From: Bacillota bacterium
Lineage (GTDB): Bacteria > Bacillota > Clostridia > Lachnospirales > Lachnospiraceae
DNA length: 54,262 nucleotides
Assembly: GCA_023411555.1 (NCBI GenBank)
Contig: JAEYOQ010000043.1
Span: 1-54,262, forward strand
Reading direction: 5' to 3'
The notes below the pieces were generated by a model. It did no database searches. It saw only the letters and a program-made list of their open reading frames with translations, and had not been told where the DNA came from. A program made the position numbers and the translations under genes. Positions within the stretch are counted from its first letter, which is position 1. The number at the start of each line of letters is the position of its first letter. Of this stretch, positions 16,846-25,576 are shown piece after piece.

Positions 16846-17295
16846 ATGAATAAAACAGAGAATGTAGAACTAACAGTTATTTGCCTAATTTATAAAGACA
16901 ACAAAATCTTATTGCAAGACAGAGTAAAAAAGGACTGGAAAGGCTATACCCTGCCAGGTGGTCATGTTGAAAAGGATGAATCCTTTGTAGATGCTGTCAT
17001 AAGAGAAATGAAAGAAGAAACCGGATTAACGATTAGTCATCCCAAATTATGTGGAATCAAACAGTTTCCTATTGATAACGGAAGGTATATCGTTCTTTTA
17101 TACAAAACGAATGAGTTCGAAGGAAGCCTAACATCCTCTGAGGAAGGGAAAATGGTGTGGGTTGATAGAGCCGATTTGCACCAATACAATCTGGTGAACA
17201 ACTTTTTAGAATTATTAAAAGTGTTTGATGAGGATAGCATATCAGAATTTCAGTATGTGGTGGATGAGGATGAATGGATCGTTGAACTTAAATAA
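16846..17295 (+). CDS. Nudix hydrolase (MutT-like)
   Basis: 149 residues. The complete Nudix box starts at Gly38: GGHVEKDESFVDAVIREMKE then ETGL, matching G-x5-E-x7-R-E-U-x-E-E-x-G-U including the metal-binding glutamates. It should hydrolyse a nucleoside diphosphate linked to another group, releasing nucleoside monophosphate and a phosphate derivative. The N-terminal strands (VICLIYKDNKILLQDR) fit MutT/8-oxo-dGTPase-like members, but specificity cannot be read from sequence. AAAAGGATAAA precedes the ATG. Confidence 0.9.
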   Translation: MNKTENVELTVICLIYKDNKILLQDRVKKDWKGYTLPGGHVEKDESFVDAVIREMKEETGLTISHPKLCGIKQFPIDNGRYIVLLYKTNEFEGSLTSSEEGKMVWVDRADLHQYNLVNNFLELLKVFDEDSISEFQYVVDEDEWIVELK

Positions 17296-17364
17296 ACTCA
17301 ATCCGGTAGGCTCTAAATGAGTAGTAGCTATATCTATCAATTGTAATGGAGGAGGATGATAAGT

Positions 17365-17472
17365 ATGATATTCAATATACCAAATTTCAATTTTAAAGGT
17401 CGTTGTGAAGAGGTACTAGCAATTCCAATGGGCCTGATGCTAAACAGACAGAGCGGTAAAGCTCCAATCTAA
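17365..17472 (+). CDS. Possible small protein, 35 residues
   Basis: A short frame, MIFNIPNFNFKGRCEEVLAI followed by 15 more residues, starts 7-13 bases after a very strong GGAGGAGG site and ends at TAA 17470-17472, 16 bases before the DJ-1 gene. The unusually good ribosome binding site is the only argument for translation. The sequence is not recognised. It could be a leader peptide, a remnant of a larger gene, or chance. Confidence 0.35.
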   Translation: MIFNIPNFNFKGRCEEVLAIPMGLMLNRQSGKAPI

Positions 17473-17488
17473 AATAAGGAGAGATTAA

Positions 17489-18067
17489 ATGCAGAGAAAT
17501 GAAATATTACTGGTATTAACAGACCAATGGAACGATTGGGAGGCAAGCTATGCCATCGCAGTAGCTAATTCATATACAGAATATGTGGTAAAAACTATCG
17601 CAACGGATACTGACGACAAGATTTCTATGGGCGGTATTAGAGCAAGGGTTGACTATAGTATAGACGGCTATCATAACTTTGAGAATGTGGCGATGATTAT
17701 TCTTCCAGGCGGTCTTTCCTGGGAAGATAACAGGTATGATAACATTGCCGAATTTGTGAGGAAGGCCGTAGATTTAAAGATACCAATTGCAGCCATATGC
17801 GGAAGCACCCTCTTCCTATGCAGACACGGTTTCCTTAATCACGTAAAGCATACCGGCGATTCTCCCGAATTATTCCTTAGCCAGGAAGGATATACCGGTG
17901 GAGACCTCTATATGCAAGCACAGGTTGTGGTTGATAATGGCTTTATTACTGCTAATGAGACTGCTGCTGTTGAATTTACATACGAAATTTTCAAAATACT
18001 GAAAGTTGATTCTGATGAGGAAATCGAGATATGGTATGATAACTTCAAAAATGGCGCAGTTCGTTGA
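17489..18067 (+). CDS. DJ-1/PfpI-family protein
   Basis: 192 residues. The type-1 glutamine-amidotransferase-like fold is marked by VAMIILPGGLSW and the nucleophile elbow IPIAAICGSTLFL with Cys104. Glu17 or Glu18 in WNDWEASY fits the glutamate that hydrogen-bonds this cysteine in DJ-1 proteins. Members act as glyoxalase/deglycase-type or chaperone-like stress proteins; the exact activity is not readable. AAGGAGA lies six bases upstream of the ATG. The end is followed by a strong bidirectional terminator. Confidence 0.88.
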   Translation: MQRNEILLVLTDQWNDWEASYAIAVANSYTEYVVKTIATDTDDKISMGGIRARVDYSIDGYHNFENVAMIILPGGLSWEDNRYDNIAEFVRKAVDLKIPIAAICGSTLFLCRHGFLNHVKHTGDSPELFLSQEGYTGGDLYMQAQVVVDNGFITANETAAVEFTYEIFKILKVDSDEEIEIWYDNFKNGAVR

Positions 18068-18197
18068 ATAGGCATAGCAGAGCGAATTATAAGGCGGATA
18101 ACTTTCTTCCACCACAATTATCTGGAAGAATTAGAGATTTAGTCTGCTCCAATCACCCTCAATATTTAGGATATGTTCATGTAAAGTAAAAGTCTAT

Positions 18198-18234
18198 AAA
18201 AGAGAGATTAAGCTTAGGATAATCTCTCTTTTTC
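18198..18234. terminator. Bidirectional terminator between DJ-1 and SEDS genes
   Basis: AAAAGAGAGATTA (18198-18210) pairs with TAATCTCTCTTTT (18220-18232) over a 9-base loop, with T-run to the right and A-run to the left. It separates convergent genes. Confidence 0.88.
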
Positions 18235-18237
18235 CTT

Positions 18238-19365
18238 TCAGGCCTGTCTCATTCCGATATTCAATACCAGCCCCACTGCTATCATTGAGCTAATCAATGA
18301 GGTCAGACCATTACTGATAAAGGGTAATGGAAGTCCTGTATTTGGAAGCAGCTTTGTTGCAACGCCAATATTAACAAATATCTGAAACATAAAATAAGCG
18401 GATATCCCCATGCTTATCATTTTCCCAATATAATCCCGAGCACGGTAAGATGTAATTAGGCATCGAATAACCAGAACAGCATAAAGCAATAACAGGATAA
18501 AGCTGCCGATGAAGCCAAATTCCTCACCAATAATCGTAAATACAAAATCACTTTCCTTCGCATAGATATCAATATAGTTTTTATCATTACCTTCCGAAAA
18601 GAGACGCTTACCCTGAAGACCACCGGATGCAATTGCTCCTATTGATTGGTTCTGCTGAAAATCCCCCTCCAGGTCGTCACCTTCCTCGTCCGACACAAAA
18701 GATAGTACCCTTCTCACATGGTAATTCTCGATGAAAGGAAGCTTCACATTAAATACAGCGACTGCCACAATAAGGCCAACTACCACTGGGAGGAACAGGG
18801 CCAGTGCGGCGCCGATTACCTTATATGGGATTCCCGAGCAATATACCATGATGCAAAATACAAATAGGATAGCTAAAGCGGAGCTCAGATGAGGCTCTTT
18901 CATAATTAATATCATTGGAATCGCTACTACCGCCATAAGAATGAATACAACATATAATTTATTTAATTTGTTCCTAAGACTGTTACATAAAGATGCCAGG
19001 AACAATACTAATACAACCTTCGTTAATTCCGATGGCTGAAAAGGTATTCCAAAGATATTAATCCATCGTTTCACGTTATTGATATTTGATCCTATAACAA
19101 GAGTAAGGACTAACATCACATTCATAGCGATGTACAATAGAAAGGATAATTTACTGATGAAGTGATAATCAATTAATATAATAGTTATGATGCAGATATA
19201 ACCAAGTATCACACCTGCTATTTGTTTCATAAATATGCTTTCCATATCTTCGCTCAACATAAATGCCTGTCGCCCGCAATACATACCGATACCAATCAGA
19301 ATGGTCATGGTTATGATTATAATAAAATCAAGCTTCTTAAAATCTAACTTCACTTTTTGTTTCAC
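18238..19365 (-). CDS. SEDS-family protein (RodA/FtsW/SpoVE-type peptidoglycan glycosyltransferase)
   Basis: 375 residues and ten hydrophobic segments, as in SEDS glycan polymerases that work with a class B penicillin-binding protein to polymerise lipid II. Signature stretches include RWINIFGIPFQPSELTK, ESDFVFTIIGEEFGFIG (with the essential loop aspartate in SDF) and NTGLPLPFISNGLTSLISSM. The last differs from the usual PF-SYGG-S, and the common QPDLG motif is replaced by KEPHLSSAL. So it is a divergent paralogue and probably not the main RodA or FtsW. The start is GTG at 19363-19365 with GGAGAG upstream. No PBP partner is adjacent. Confidence 0.85.
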   Translation of the reverse strand: MKQKVKLDFKKLDFIIIITMTILIGIGMYCGRQAFMLSEDMESIFMKQIAGVILGYICIITIILIDYHFISKLSFLLYIAMNVMLVLTLVIGSNINNVKRWINIFGIPFQPSELTKVVLVLFLASLCNSLRNKLNKLYVVFILMAVVAIPMILIMKEPHLSSALAILFVFCIMVYCSGIPYKVIGAALALFLPVVVGLIVAVAVFNVKLPFIENYHVRRVLSFVSDEEGDDLEGDFQQNQSIGAIASGGLQGKRLFSEGNDKNYIDIYAKESDFVFTIIGEEFGFIGSFILLLLYAVLVIRCLITSYRARDYIGKMISMGISAYFMFQIFVNIGVATKLLPNTGLPLPFISNGLTSLISSMIAVGLVLNIGMRQA

Positions 19366-19575
19366 AGCTTCGTTTTCTCTCCATTTTATATAGAATCTGA
19401 GGATAATTCGTTATTAAACGATATACCATCATTATTATGCCCATTATATTCTACAATTTGGAAATAAACAAGTGTATTTATCCATTATTATACATATTTA
19501 CTGATTATTTACTAATTATAGATGACACAAATGCTACCGCTTCCCTAGATTCCTGACTCGGGTAAGCGATAGAAA

Positions 19576-19624
19576 TCCCCCCATTGGACGGAGATAGGGG
19601 TATAGCAACATCCAGTTGGGGGGA
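19576..19624 (-). terminator. Possible terminator after the multicopper oxidase gene
   Basis: TCCCCCCA (19576-19583) and TGGGGGGA (19617-19624) are perfect complements around a 33-base loop. On the minus strand the second arm is followed by TTTCTATC. The loop is long and the T-run weak. Confidence 0.35.
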
Positions 19625-19642
19625 CAAATAAATATTAGGATT

Positions 19643-21256
19643 TTAATTACATTTCTCTACCACCAGTGGTCTCATCATATCGTTGTCCTCGTGTTCTAAT
19701 ATATGGCAATGCCATACATAATCCCCAGCGTGTTCCTTAAAATGCATTACGATCGATGTCACCTGAAGAGGGTCTGCTCTTACTACATCCTTCGGCCCAA
19801 CTTCATAAGGCAACGGTGGCTCCAAACTCTCCGGGTCGAACTTGTAGTTTCCTTCTTCATCAAAATCCTCCTCTGTAAAGGTCTTTCTGCCTAATATATT
19901 AAAGTGAACCAGATGAAGATGGATTGGATGAGGAAAGTTAAAATTATTTACTATATGCCATATCTCGATTGTATCAAGCTTCGGTTTTTCTGTTGCTGGA
20001 GCATCCCACATCCTATCATTTAATAAATGTACTACTCTTCCATAATGATCTGTTGTCTCATCCAAACGCACTGTCCTCTCTCTGGCAGCCAATTTGGGAT
20101 CAAGGGTATGACTAGGCATAAGTTCACTCGGTATAGTACTCGTGTCCGGGCAGGTCAATTTAGTTCCCACCCTGAACTTCATTATCCACTCCATGCCTGG
20201 AGTCGGTGGCCCTTGCACTGTATTCTCAAGAATAATCTCCTGACCTTTGTACTCAGAAAAATCAATGATCAAATCTATTCTTTCGGCAGGCTCCAGGAGG
20301 AAAGAGCTTATCTCCACCGGATGATGCTTTAATCCAAGATCTGTACCTATCTGATGGAATATCCCTCCATTACTCAGCTTCAAATCATAACCACGAAGGT
20401 TTGACCCATTCAATATACGGAACCGATATTTGCGAGGCTCAACGTCCAGATAAGGCCATAGCTTTCCATTTACCACAACTGTGTTTCCAAAGAAGAAGGA
20501 AGGGGTAGACGGAACGGGATTATCTACGGGTGGTGTAGCATTATCCGGATAGAATAATGAGCCATCCTCATTAAATGTTTTATCCTGTATTAAAATAGGT
20601 ATCTCATAATTGCCCGAAGGTAAATTCAATCTTTCCTCCAAGTGGTCCCTGATGATATAAAAGCCTGCCAACCCAGCATATACATTCAGTCTTGTAATAC
20701 CAATTGCATGATCATGATACCACATGGTTGCGCCAGCCTGATGGTTGGTATACTCATATACATCTCTTGTGTACTTATGACCAACATATCGATTATCTCT
20801 TGAAAACCAAGCATCGGGATGACCATCGCTATCTGCTGCTACATTGGCACCATGCAGATGCACAACTGTTCTTACATCCGGTGTATCCATGGTTCCATGG
20901 AGCGTATGATCCACCGGTAGTAGGTGCTTCTTAGGCAACTTGTTCTCCCATCTCACTTTTACTGTCACATCTTTGGGGACCTCAATTGTAGGCCCCGGGT
21001 AAGTCCCATTGTATCCCCATATTGTGGTATAGGGAAAATACCTATGAAACTGATGCTTCGCTTCCCTCATTACAATATAATAATAGGGCTCTATTCTTTT
21101 GTTAGCATCGTATCTTATGGAAGGCTCCGCGACCGCCGGTATGGGTAATGGATCCACAAATTTCGGAATCGTGGTCGGATCAGAGGGATTAACTAGTATA
21201 CTATTTTCTTCCTGTATCACAAGTTCACGTTTACGCTTTTTAAATAGCTTTTTCAT
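19643..21256 (-). CDS. CotA-like multicopper oxidase (laccase / bilirubin oxidase type)
   Basis: 537 residues, near the 513 of Bacillus CotA. All four copper-binding segments are present: HLHG at 133-136, WYHDH at 179-183, HPIHLH at 443-448 and HCHILEHEDNDM at 516-527, where Cys517 and the final Met supply the type-1 copper site. The enzyme oxidises phenolic or metal substrates and reduces oxygen to water. There is no signal peptide; the N-terminus is basic and cytosolic-looking, as for CotA, which is placed in the spore coat. Expression during sporulation is inferred from that similarity. GGAGATGG precedes the ATG. An oxygen-using enzyme in a likely anaerobe is worth noting. Confidence 0.9.
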   Translation of the reverse strand: MKKLFKKRKRELVIQEENSILVNPSDPTTIPKFVDPLPIPAVAEPSIRYDANKRIEPYYYIVMREAKHQFHRYFPYTTIWGYNGTYPGPTIEVPKDVTVKVRWENKLPKKHLLPVDHTLHGTMDTPDVRTVVHLHGANVAADSDGHPDAWFSRDNRYVGHKYTRDVYEYTNHQAGATMWYHDHAIGITRLNVYAGLAGFYIIRDHLEERLNLPSGNYEIPILIQDKTFNEDGSLFYPDNATPPVDNPVPSTPSFFFGNTVVVNGKLWPYLDVEPRKYRFRILNGSNLRGYDLKLSNGGIFHQIGTDLGLKHHPVEISSFLLEPAERIDLIIDFSEYKGQEIILENTVQGPPTPGMEWIMKFRVGTKLTCPDTSTIPSELMPSHTLDPKLAARERTVRLDETTDHYGRVVHLLNDRMWDAPATEKPKLDTIEIWHIVNNFNFPHPIHLHLVHFNILGRKTFTEEDFDEEGNYKFDPESLEPPLPYEVGPKDVVRADPLQVTSIVMHFKEHAGDYVWHCHILEHEDNDMMRPLVVEKCN

Positions 21257-21511
21257 ATTACCATCTCCAATTTATTATATGCTAAATTTTTACAATATAT
21301 GATATTATATGCTAAGACTCGCATAAGGTGTATTCGATCTAGTCTATGAAAAAGCACGAAGCAGACTCAGCTCCGCACGGAAGAAATAATTAGCCAAATA
21401 CTTCCTTTTATGATATTATTGAATGAAGCACCATTCATGGGTATGAGCATCCACTGCTTTATGAAATGATGCCTTCAATGAATAATGAATATACTAAGGA
21501 GGTCAACCACC

Positions 21512-21958
21512 ATGAATTGGATTAATATCTTTGGTATCTGCGTCATTGTAGTGATGCTTATCCCTAATATCATATTTGCTAGGAGAGTAAAATCCTTTGA
21601 GAACAAATGTAATAATAAGGTGATGAATATATTAGAACAGATCGGAAGATATGGCTCAATGTTCTTTATGGTATTCAACATTGGATTATATGAATTTGGT
21701 TTTCGCTCCAACGAAGAGTTTGCTATTTGGCTGATTGCTACTATTCTACTGTTACTGTTGTATTGGTCGTTCTGGTTTGTCTTTTTCAAGTCATCCCGTA
21801 CAAGACTTCCAATGATTCTGGCCATATTACCGAGTGCAATTTTTATATCAAGTGGTTTATTCTTAAGGCACTGGCTGCTTTTTATTAGCGGAACCCTTTT
21901 CAGTATTGGTCATATCTATGTTACATACCAGAACAATCATGCCGATCACACCAAATAA
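21512..21958 (+). CDS. Small polytopic membrane protein, function unknown
   Basis: 148 residues from the ATG at 21512, where AAGGAGG gives the ribosome binding site; an in-frame ATG at 21485 precedes that site. Four or five hydrophobic segments are visible (about 2-22, 46-62, 70-92, 102-118, 121-138), with a basic loop after the first helix. The family is not recognised. It lies 18 bases ahead of the phosphohydrolase gene, so the two are probably cotranscribed. Confidence 0.7.
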   Translation: MNWINIFGICVIVVMLIPNIIFARRVKSFENKCNNKVMNILEQIGRYGSMFFMVFNIGLYEFGFRSNEEFAIWLIATILLLLLYWSFWFVFFKSSRTRLPMILAILPSAIFISSGLFLRHWLLFISGTLFSIGHIYVTYQNNHADHTK

Positions 21959-21976
21959 AACAAAGAAGGTGAAATT

Positions 21977-23158
21977 ATGTTAAGATATCCGGATTATAGA
22001 AACAGTATCTTAAATTTAATTAACTCTGTAGAAAAAGAATTTGGCGTAACTAACGACCATCCAACTCTTGCTGTCGCTGATGCCATCCTTGCGAAGCAGT
22101 ATCGAAATGTTGTGATTATGGTTTTCGATGCCATGGGTAGTCGTAATCTCGAACTCCTGCTCCCGCAGGACAGCTTTCTGCGAAGCCACATGGTGCAGGA
22201 AATCACCTCAGTATTTCCCCCGACCACTACTGCAGCAACTACCACATTGGAAAGTGGATTGGCTCCCTGTGAACACGCATGGATTGGCTGGAGTCTTTAT
22301 TTTCCTGAGATAGCCGATAACGTCAATATATTCCCAAATACCAATTATGATGAAGAGTCGATCGCAGATTACCATGTCGTCAGTCGATACCTTCCTTACA
22401 AGAGTGTCGTTGAGAAGATTAACGCGCTGTCACAGGCAAGAGCCGAATCGATCTCTTATTTTGGCTCTTATCACACCGAAAGCTATGAAGAAATCCTAGA
22501 AGCTGTGGAAACACTATGTAAAGAGGAAGGCCGTCATTATCTCTACACCTATTGGAATGAGCCGGATACCTCCATGCATAATATGGGTATAACCAGCGAA
22601 TCTGCCGCTGCCTGGGTGCAGCGTATTAATAAAGACCTGGAGGAGCTCAGCAATAGGCTTCAGGACACAGTCCTATTTGTCATCGCAGATCATGGTCATA
22701 TTAACAGCACCAATAAATACATAGGTGATTATCCAGATATCATGGATACTTTGAAATGGTTGCCCTCCATTGAACCAAGAGCTCTTGCCTTCTATGTGAA
22801 GGAGGGACGGGAGACGGAATTTGAGACAGCTTTCTTAAGACATTTTGGCGGAGATTATATCTTACTACCCAAGCAAGAGGTAATAAATCAACGACTATTC
22901 GGTAGAGGGAATGTCCATCCTAGATTCGAAGAATTTCTAGGAGATTATCTGGCCATCGCTATTGGTGACCTCTCTATTTTCTATTCCAGAAAGGACGCTG
23001 AGCACTGCATCGGTGTCCATGCCGGATTAACTGACCGCGAGATGATGGTACCGTTAATTGTGATAGAATGTGAGGAGAAAACAGACCTACAGCCGGACAT
23101 CGATGCCAACGGTAAGGATGCTCTAGAGGTTAGTCTGAATCTGAATAAAGATAAATAG
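21977..23158 (+). CDS. Alkaline-phosphatase superfamily phosphodiesterase/pyrophosphatase
   Basis: 393 residues. It shows the two-metal core of the superfamily: VIMVFDAMGSRN (metal-binding Asp), SVFPPTTTAATTTLESGLAP (nucleophile Thr), then VIADHGHINST (Asp-His pair) and IGVHAGLTDREM (distal His). The arrangement fits the nucleotide pyrophosphatase/phosphodiesterase group, which cleave phosphodiester or phosphoanhydride bonds. No signal peptide is seen, so it is likely cytosolic; the substrate is unknown. GAAGGTGAAA precedes the ATG and the membrane protein gene is 18 bases upstream. A long hairpin follows. Confidence 0.82.
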   Translation: MLRYPDYRNSILNLINSVEKEFGVTNDHPTLAVADAILAKQYRNVVIMVFDAMGSRNLELLLPQDSFLRSHMVQEITSVFPPTTTAATTTLESGLAPCEHAWIGWSLYFPEIADNVNIFPNTNYDEESIADYHVVSRYLPYKSVVEKINALSQARAESISYFGSYHTESYEEILEAVETLCKEEGRHYLYTYWNEPDTSMHNMGITSESAAAWVQRINKDLEELSNRLQDTVLFVIADHGHINSTNKYIGDYPDIMDTLKWLPSIEPRALAFYVKEGRETEFETAFLRHFGGDYILLPKQEVINQRLFGRGNVHPRFEEFLGDYLAIAIGDLSIFYSRKDAEHCIGVHAGLTDREMMVPLIVIECEEKTDLQPDIDANGKDALEVSLNLNKDK

Positions 23159-23169
23159 CTTACAGTAAT

Positions 23170-23248
23170 AAAGGAACTTCTATAAGTGCTAATACCTCTC
23201 AATAAATTAAAGTACTAAGATGTATTAGCATATTATAGGAGTTCCTTT
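23170..23248. terminator. Terminator between convergent phosphohydrolase and AKR genes
   Basis: A long imperfect stem: AAAGGAACTTCTATAA with TGCTAATAC on the left (23170-23195) and GTATTAGCA with TTATAGGAGTTCCTTT on the right (23222-23248). A T-rich tail follows on each strand. Confidence 0.7.
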
Positions 23249-23285
23249 GTCTATATCCATTATACCTTCGAGTTACCAAACAAGC

Positions 23286-24089
23286 CTACAGCTGATCTAG
23301 CGCTTTCATATCCTCTGAACTGATCTCAAACTCCACCTGAGCATTGGAGATGATGCGTTCCTCTTTTGTAGACTTAGGTATTACCACCATATCCTTTTGC
23401 AGACAGTAACGGATGCAAAGCTGAGCAGGTGTAACCTGATACCTTGCAGCCATCTCCACAATAGCCTTATCATCAATTATTCTGCCGGTAGCAAGAGGTG
23501 AATAGGCAGTAATTAATATATCATGCTTCTGACAGTAATCTACGATCTCTTCCTGACGGTCACCGATATGAAAACGTATCTGGTTCACCATCGGAACATA
23601 TTTACACATAGCAAGGATCGGTTCGATGTGCTTCGGCTCGAAATTGGAGATTCCGATTGCCTTCACCTTACCACTGTCATAAATCTCTTCGAAAGCCTTC
23701 CAGCTGGCTACATTGCCTTCCGTACAATCTGCCCCTATCTTATCCCATGGCCAGGGTGCATGTATGAGATAAAGGTCAATATAGTCAAGGCCCAATGCTG
23801 TCAGCGACTTCTGAAAACACTCATGTGCAATGTCATACCCCTTGAACTGAGCAGGAAGCTTAGTCGTTACAAAGATTTCCTCCCTCGGTATACCGGAAGC
23901 CTTAATTGCCCTTCCTACGCTGGCTTCGTTACCATAAGCCATGGCAGTATCAATATGTCTATATCCATGCTTCAGTGCCCACAATACAGAATTGTAGGCT
24001 TCCTCTCCCTCCGGGATCTGCCAGGTTCCAAGTCCCAGCTTAGGCATCTTTATTCCATTCTTTAGTGTAAAGGTATCCTGTAATATCAT
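23286..24089 (-). CDS. Aldo/keto reductase
   Basis: 267 residues. The catalytic tetrad of the family is visible: Asp47 (GYRHIDTA), Tyr52 (MAYGNE), Lys77 (VTTKLPAQ) and His110 (LYLIHAPW). The NADPH-binding end IPKSTKEERI lies near residues 237-246. It reduces aldehydes or ketones to alcohols using NADPH, and by size and motifs it resembles bacterial AKR5-type enzymes such as YvgN. GGAGGACGAAAGG leads into the ATG. It is divergent from a MerR gene and is driven by a promoter with the MerR-type 19-base spacer, which suggests induction by electrophiles or aldehydes that the reductase then removes. Confidence 0.92.
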   Translation of the reverse strand: MILQDTFTLKNGIKMPKLGLGTWQIPEGEEAYNSVLWALKHGYRHIDTAMAYGNEASVGRAIKASGIPREEIFVTTKLPAQFKGYDIAHECFQKSLTALGLDYIDLYLIHAPWPWDKIGADCTEGNVASWKAFEEIYDSGKVKAIGISNFEPKHIEPILAMCKYVPMVNQIRFHIGDRQEEIVDYCQKHDILITAYSPLATGRIIDDKAIVEMAARYQVTPAQLCIRYCLQKDMVVIPKSTKEERIISNAQVEFEISSEDMKALDQL

Positions 24090-24143
24090 CCTTTCGTCCT
24101 CCTTTAATAAAATCCGGTTGTCCGCTGTTCATTGACATCATTT

Positions 24144-24174
24144 ATTATAGGTGTTAAAGTTAACTTTAAGTCAA
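24144..24174 (-). promoter_or_regulatory. MerR-type promoter with palindromic operator for the AKR gene
   Basis: On the minus strand TTGACT (24169-24174), a 19-base spacer and TATAAT (24144-24149). The spacer holds the perfect palindrome TTAAAGTTAACTTTAA (24154-24169). A 19-bp spacer with a centred dyad is the hallmark of promoters that MerR-family activators untwist. The start of the MerR gene is 112 bases away on the other strand. Confidence 0.85.
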
Positions 24175-24285
24175 GAAATATTACATAAATTTCATAAATC
24201 TCTCGCACCCTTTTCCACTCATGAGTATGATAAATTTATGATGATATTATAACTTATTGATAATAATGTTACGGAGGGATATCAC

Positions 24286-24696
24286 ATGACCTATTCCATT
24301 CAGCAAGCCGCCAATAAGCTAGGCTTAACCACTTCTGCTCTGCGCTATTATGACAAAGAGGGGTTGCTTCCAACCCTAAAACGGACTGAAAGTGGTATCC
24401 GTACCTTCAGCGAGACTGATCTCGATTGGCTTGGCTTAATCTGCTGCCTGAAGAACAGCGGTATGCCCATTCTTGAGATTAAGCAATTTATGAATCTCTG
24501 CTTACGGGGTGAGGATACCTGTGAAGAACGTAAGGAGGTTTTAGAGAAGCATCGAAATGAGATTCTGAAGCAGATGAAGGTTCTTAAGAACAGTCTGGGT
24601 ACTATTAATTATAAGATCGAACATTACAAGGAAATCGGAATATTTCACATTGATCAAGAAACCGGAGGTGTATCCAGTGACAAATCTGCTTCATAA
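24286..24696 (+). CDS. MerR-family regulator, AdhR/NmlR-like (aldehyde or electrophile sensing)
   Basis: 136 residues. The winged HTH YSIQQAANKLGLTTSALRYY then EGLLPTLKR is typical of MerR. A coiled coil from about residue 78 to 115 forms the dimer. Cys53-Cys54 in LICCLKNSGM coincide with the single conserved cysteine of the AdhR/NmlR group, whose members respond to formaldehyde, methylglyoxal and related electrophiles; two more cysteines lie at LCLRGEDTC. GGAGGG precedes the ATG. It is divergent from the aldo/keto reductase and overlaps the metallo-hydrolase gene by 20 bases. The sensing role is inferred from family, context and operator. Confidence 0.88.
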   Translation: MTYSIQQAANKLGLTTSALRYYDKEGLLPTLKRTESGIRTFSETDLDWLGLICCLKNSGMPILEIKQFMNLCLRGEDTCEERKEVLEKHRNEILKQMKVLKNSLGTINYKIEHYKEIGIFHIDQETGGVSSDKSAS

Positions 24697-25405
24697 ATTA
24701 TCCGATCGTGTCTACTATCTCCCCTTTACTGAGGAGACCGACCGCCCTAACCTGGGCTATATCCGGGGAGACCGCTATTCCCTTATGGTGGACGCCGGTA
24801 ATTCCAAAAAGCATACTATGCTTTTTCTATCCCAGCTAGGGGAGCATACTCTCCCTTATCCTGATTACATAGCCCTCACCCATTGGCACTGGGATCATAC
24901 CTTTGGACTTCATGCCATTCATGCGAAATCGATTGCAAGTAAGCTGACAAACCGGCAGCTTGCCAAGGTTAAGACCTGGGGCTGGGATAATCCGTCCATG
25001 TCCAACAGGCTGGTAACCGGAGAAGATATCGAATTCTGTGATCGATGTATCCGCATCGAATACACTAATCCGGAGGACATCATCGTAAAGACCGCTGATA
25101 TTACCTTTGAGAATAAGCTTCTACTGGATCTTGGAGGCATCAGCTGTGAATTAATTCCGATTGTCAATCCCCATTCAGATGACTCGGTCGCTGTCTATCT
25201 TCCCGAGGAGAAGATTATTTTTATGGGTGATGCTTCCGGTGGAGATTTTTATCATAATCAAGGCCGCTACGATAAGAATAAATTACTAAGCTTTATCGAA
25301 TTCATCAAGGAGACAGACTTTGATACCTGTGTAGAAGGGCACGATAACCCAATCTCCAAGGATCAGCTACTGGTATATATGATGGAGGAGCTATCGAAGC
25401 TGTAA
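24677..25405 (+). CDS. Metallo-beta-lactamase-fold hydrolase
   Basis: 242 residues from the GTG at 24677, which follows GGAGG; the in-frame TTG at 24650 precedes that site. The metal motif THWHWDH (residues 68-74) corresponds to HxHxDH, followed by NPHSDDS (His), FMGDASGGDF (bridging Asp) and VEGHDNP (last His). These bind two metals in hydrolases such as glyoxalase II, lactonases and others. The start lies inside the end of merR, so it is translationally coupled. Its place in an aldehyde-response locus makes a thioester- or lactone-cleaving detoxification role plausible, but not proven. Confidence 0.87.
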   Translation: MTNLLHKLSDRVYYLPFTEETDRPNLGYIRGDRYSLMVDAGNSKKHTMLFLSQLGEHTLPYPDYIALTHWHWDHTFGLHAIHAKSIASKLTNRQLAKVKTWGWDNPSMSNRLVTGEDIEFCDRCIRIEYTNPEDIIVKTADITFENKLLLDLGGISCELIPIVNPHSDDSVAVYLPEEKIIFMGDASGGDFYHNQGRYDKNKLLSFIEFIKETDFDTCVEGHDNPISKDQLLVYMMEELSKL

Positions 25406-25576
25406 GACATGTTAGCCCCTTTTCTTCCTGTTTTATGCAGCTTAAGAAATCTTTAAGTTGATGGAAGCCATATAATGGAATACAATAGTAAGGTAAATAG
25501 AAACAATCGACGTGGTGTTTCATTACAATGATAAAGCAATGAGTATACAATCATAGCTATTAATCGGAGGTGTTTT

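Noticed and set aside
23523..24065. Long open frame (180 codons) on the plus strand over the aldo/keto reductase
   Set aside because: It lies fully antisense to a well-supported gene, has no ribosome binding site and resembles no protein family.
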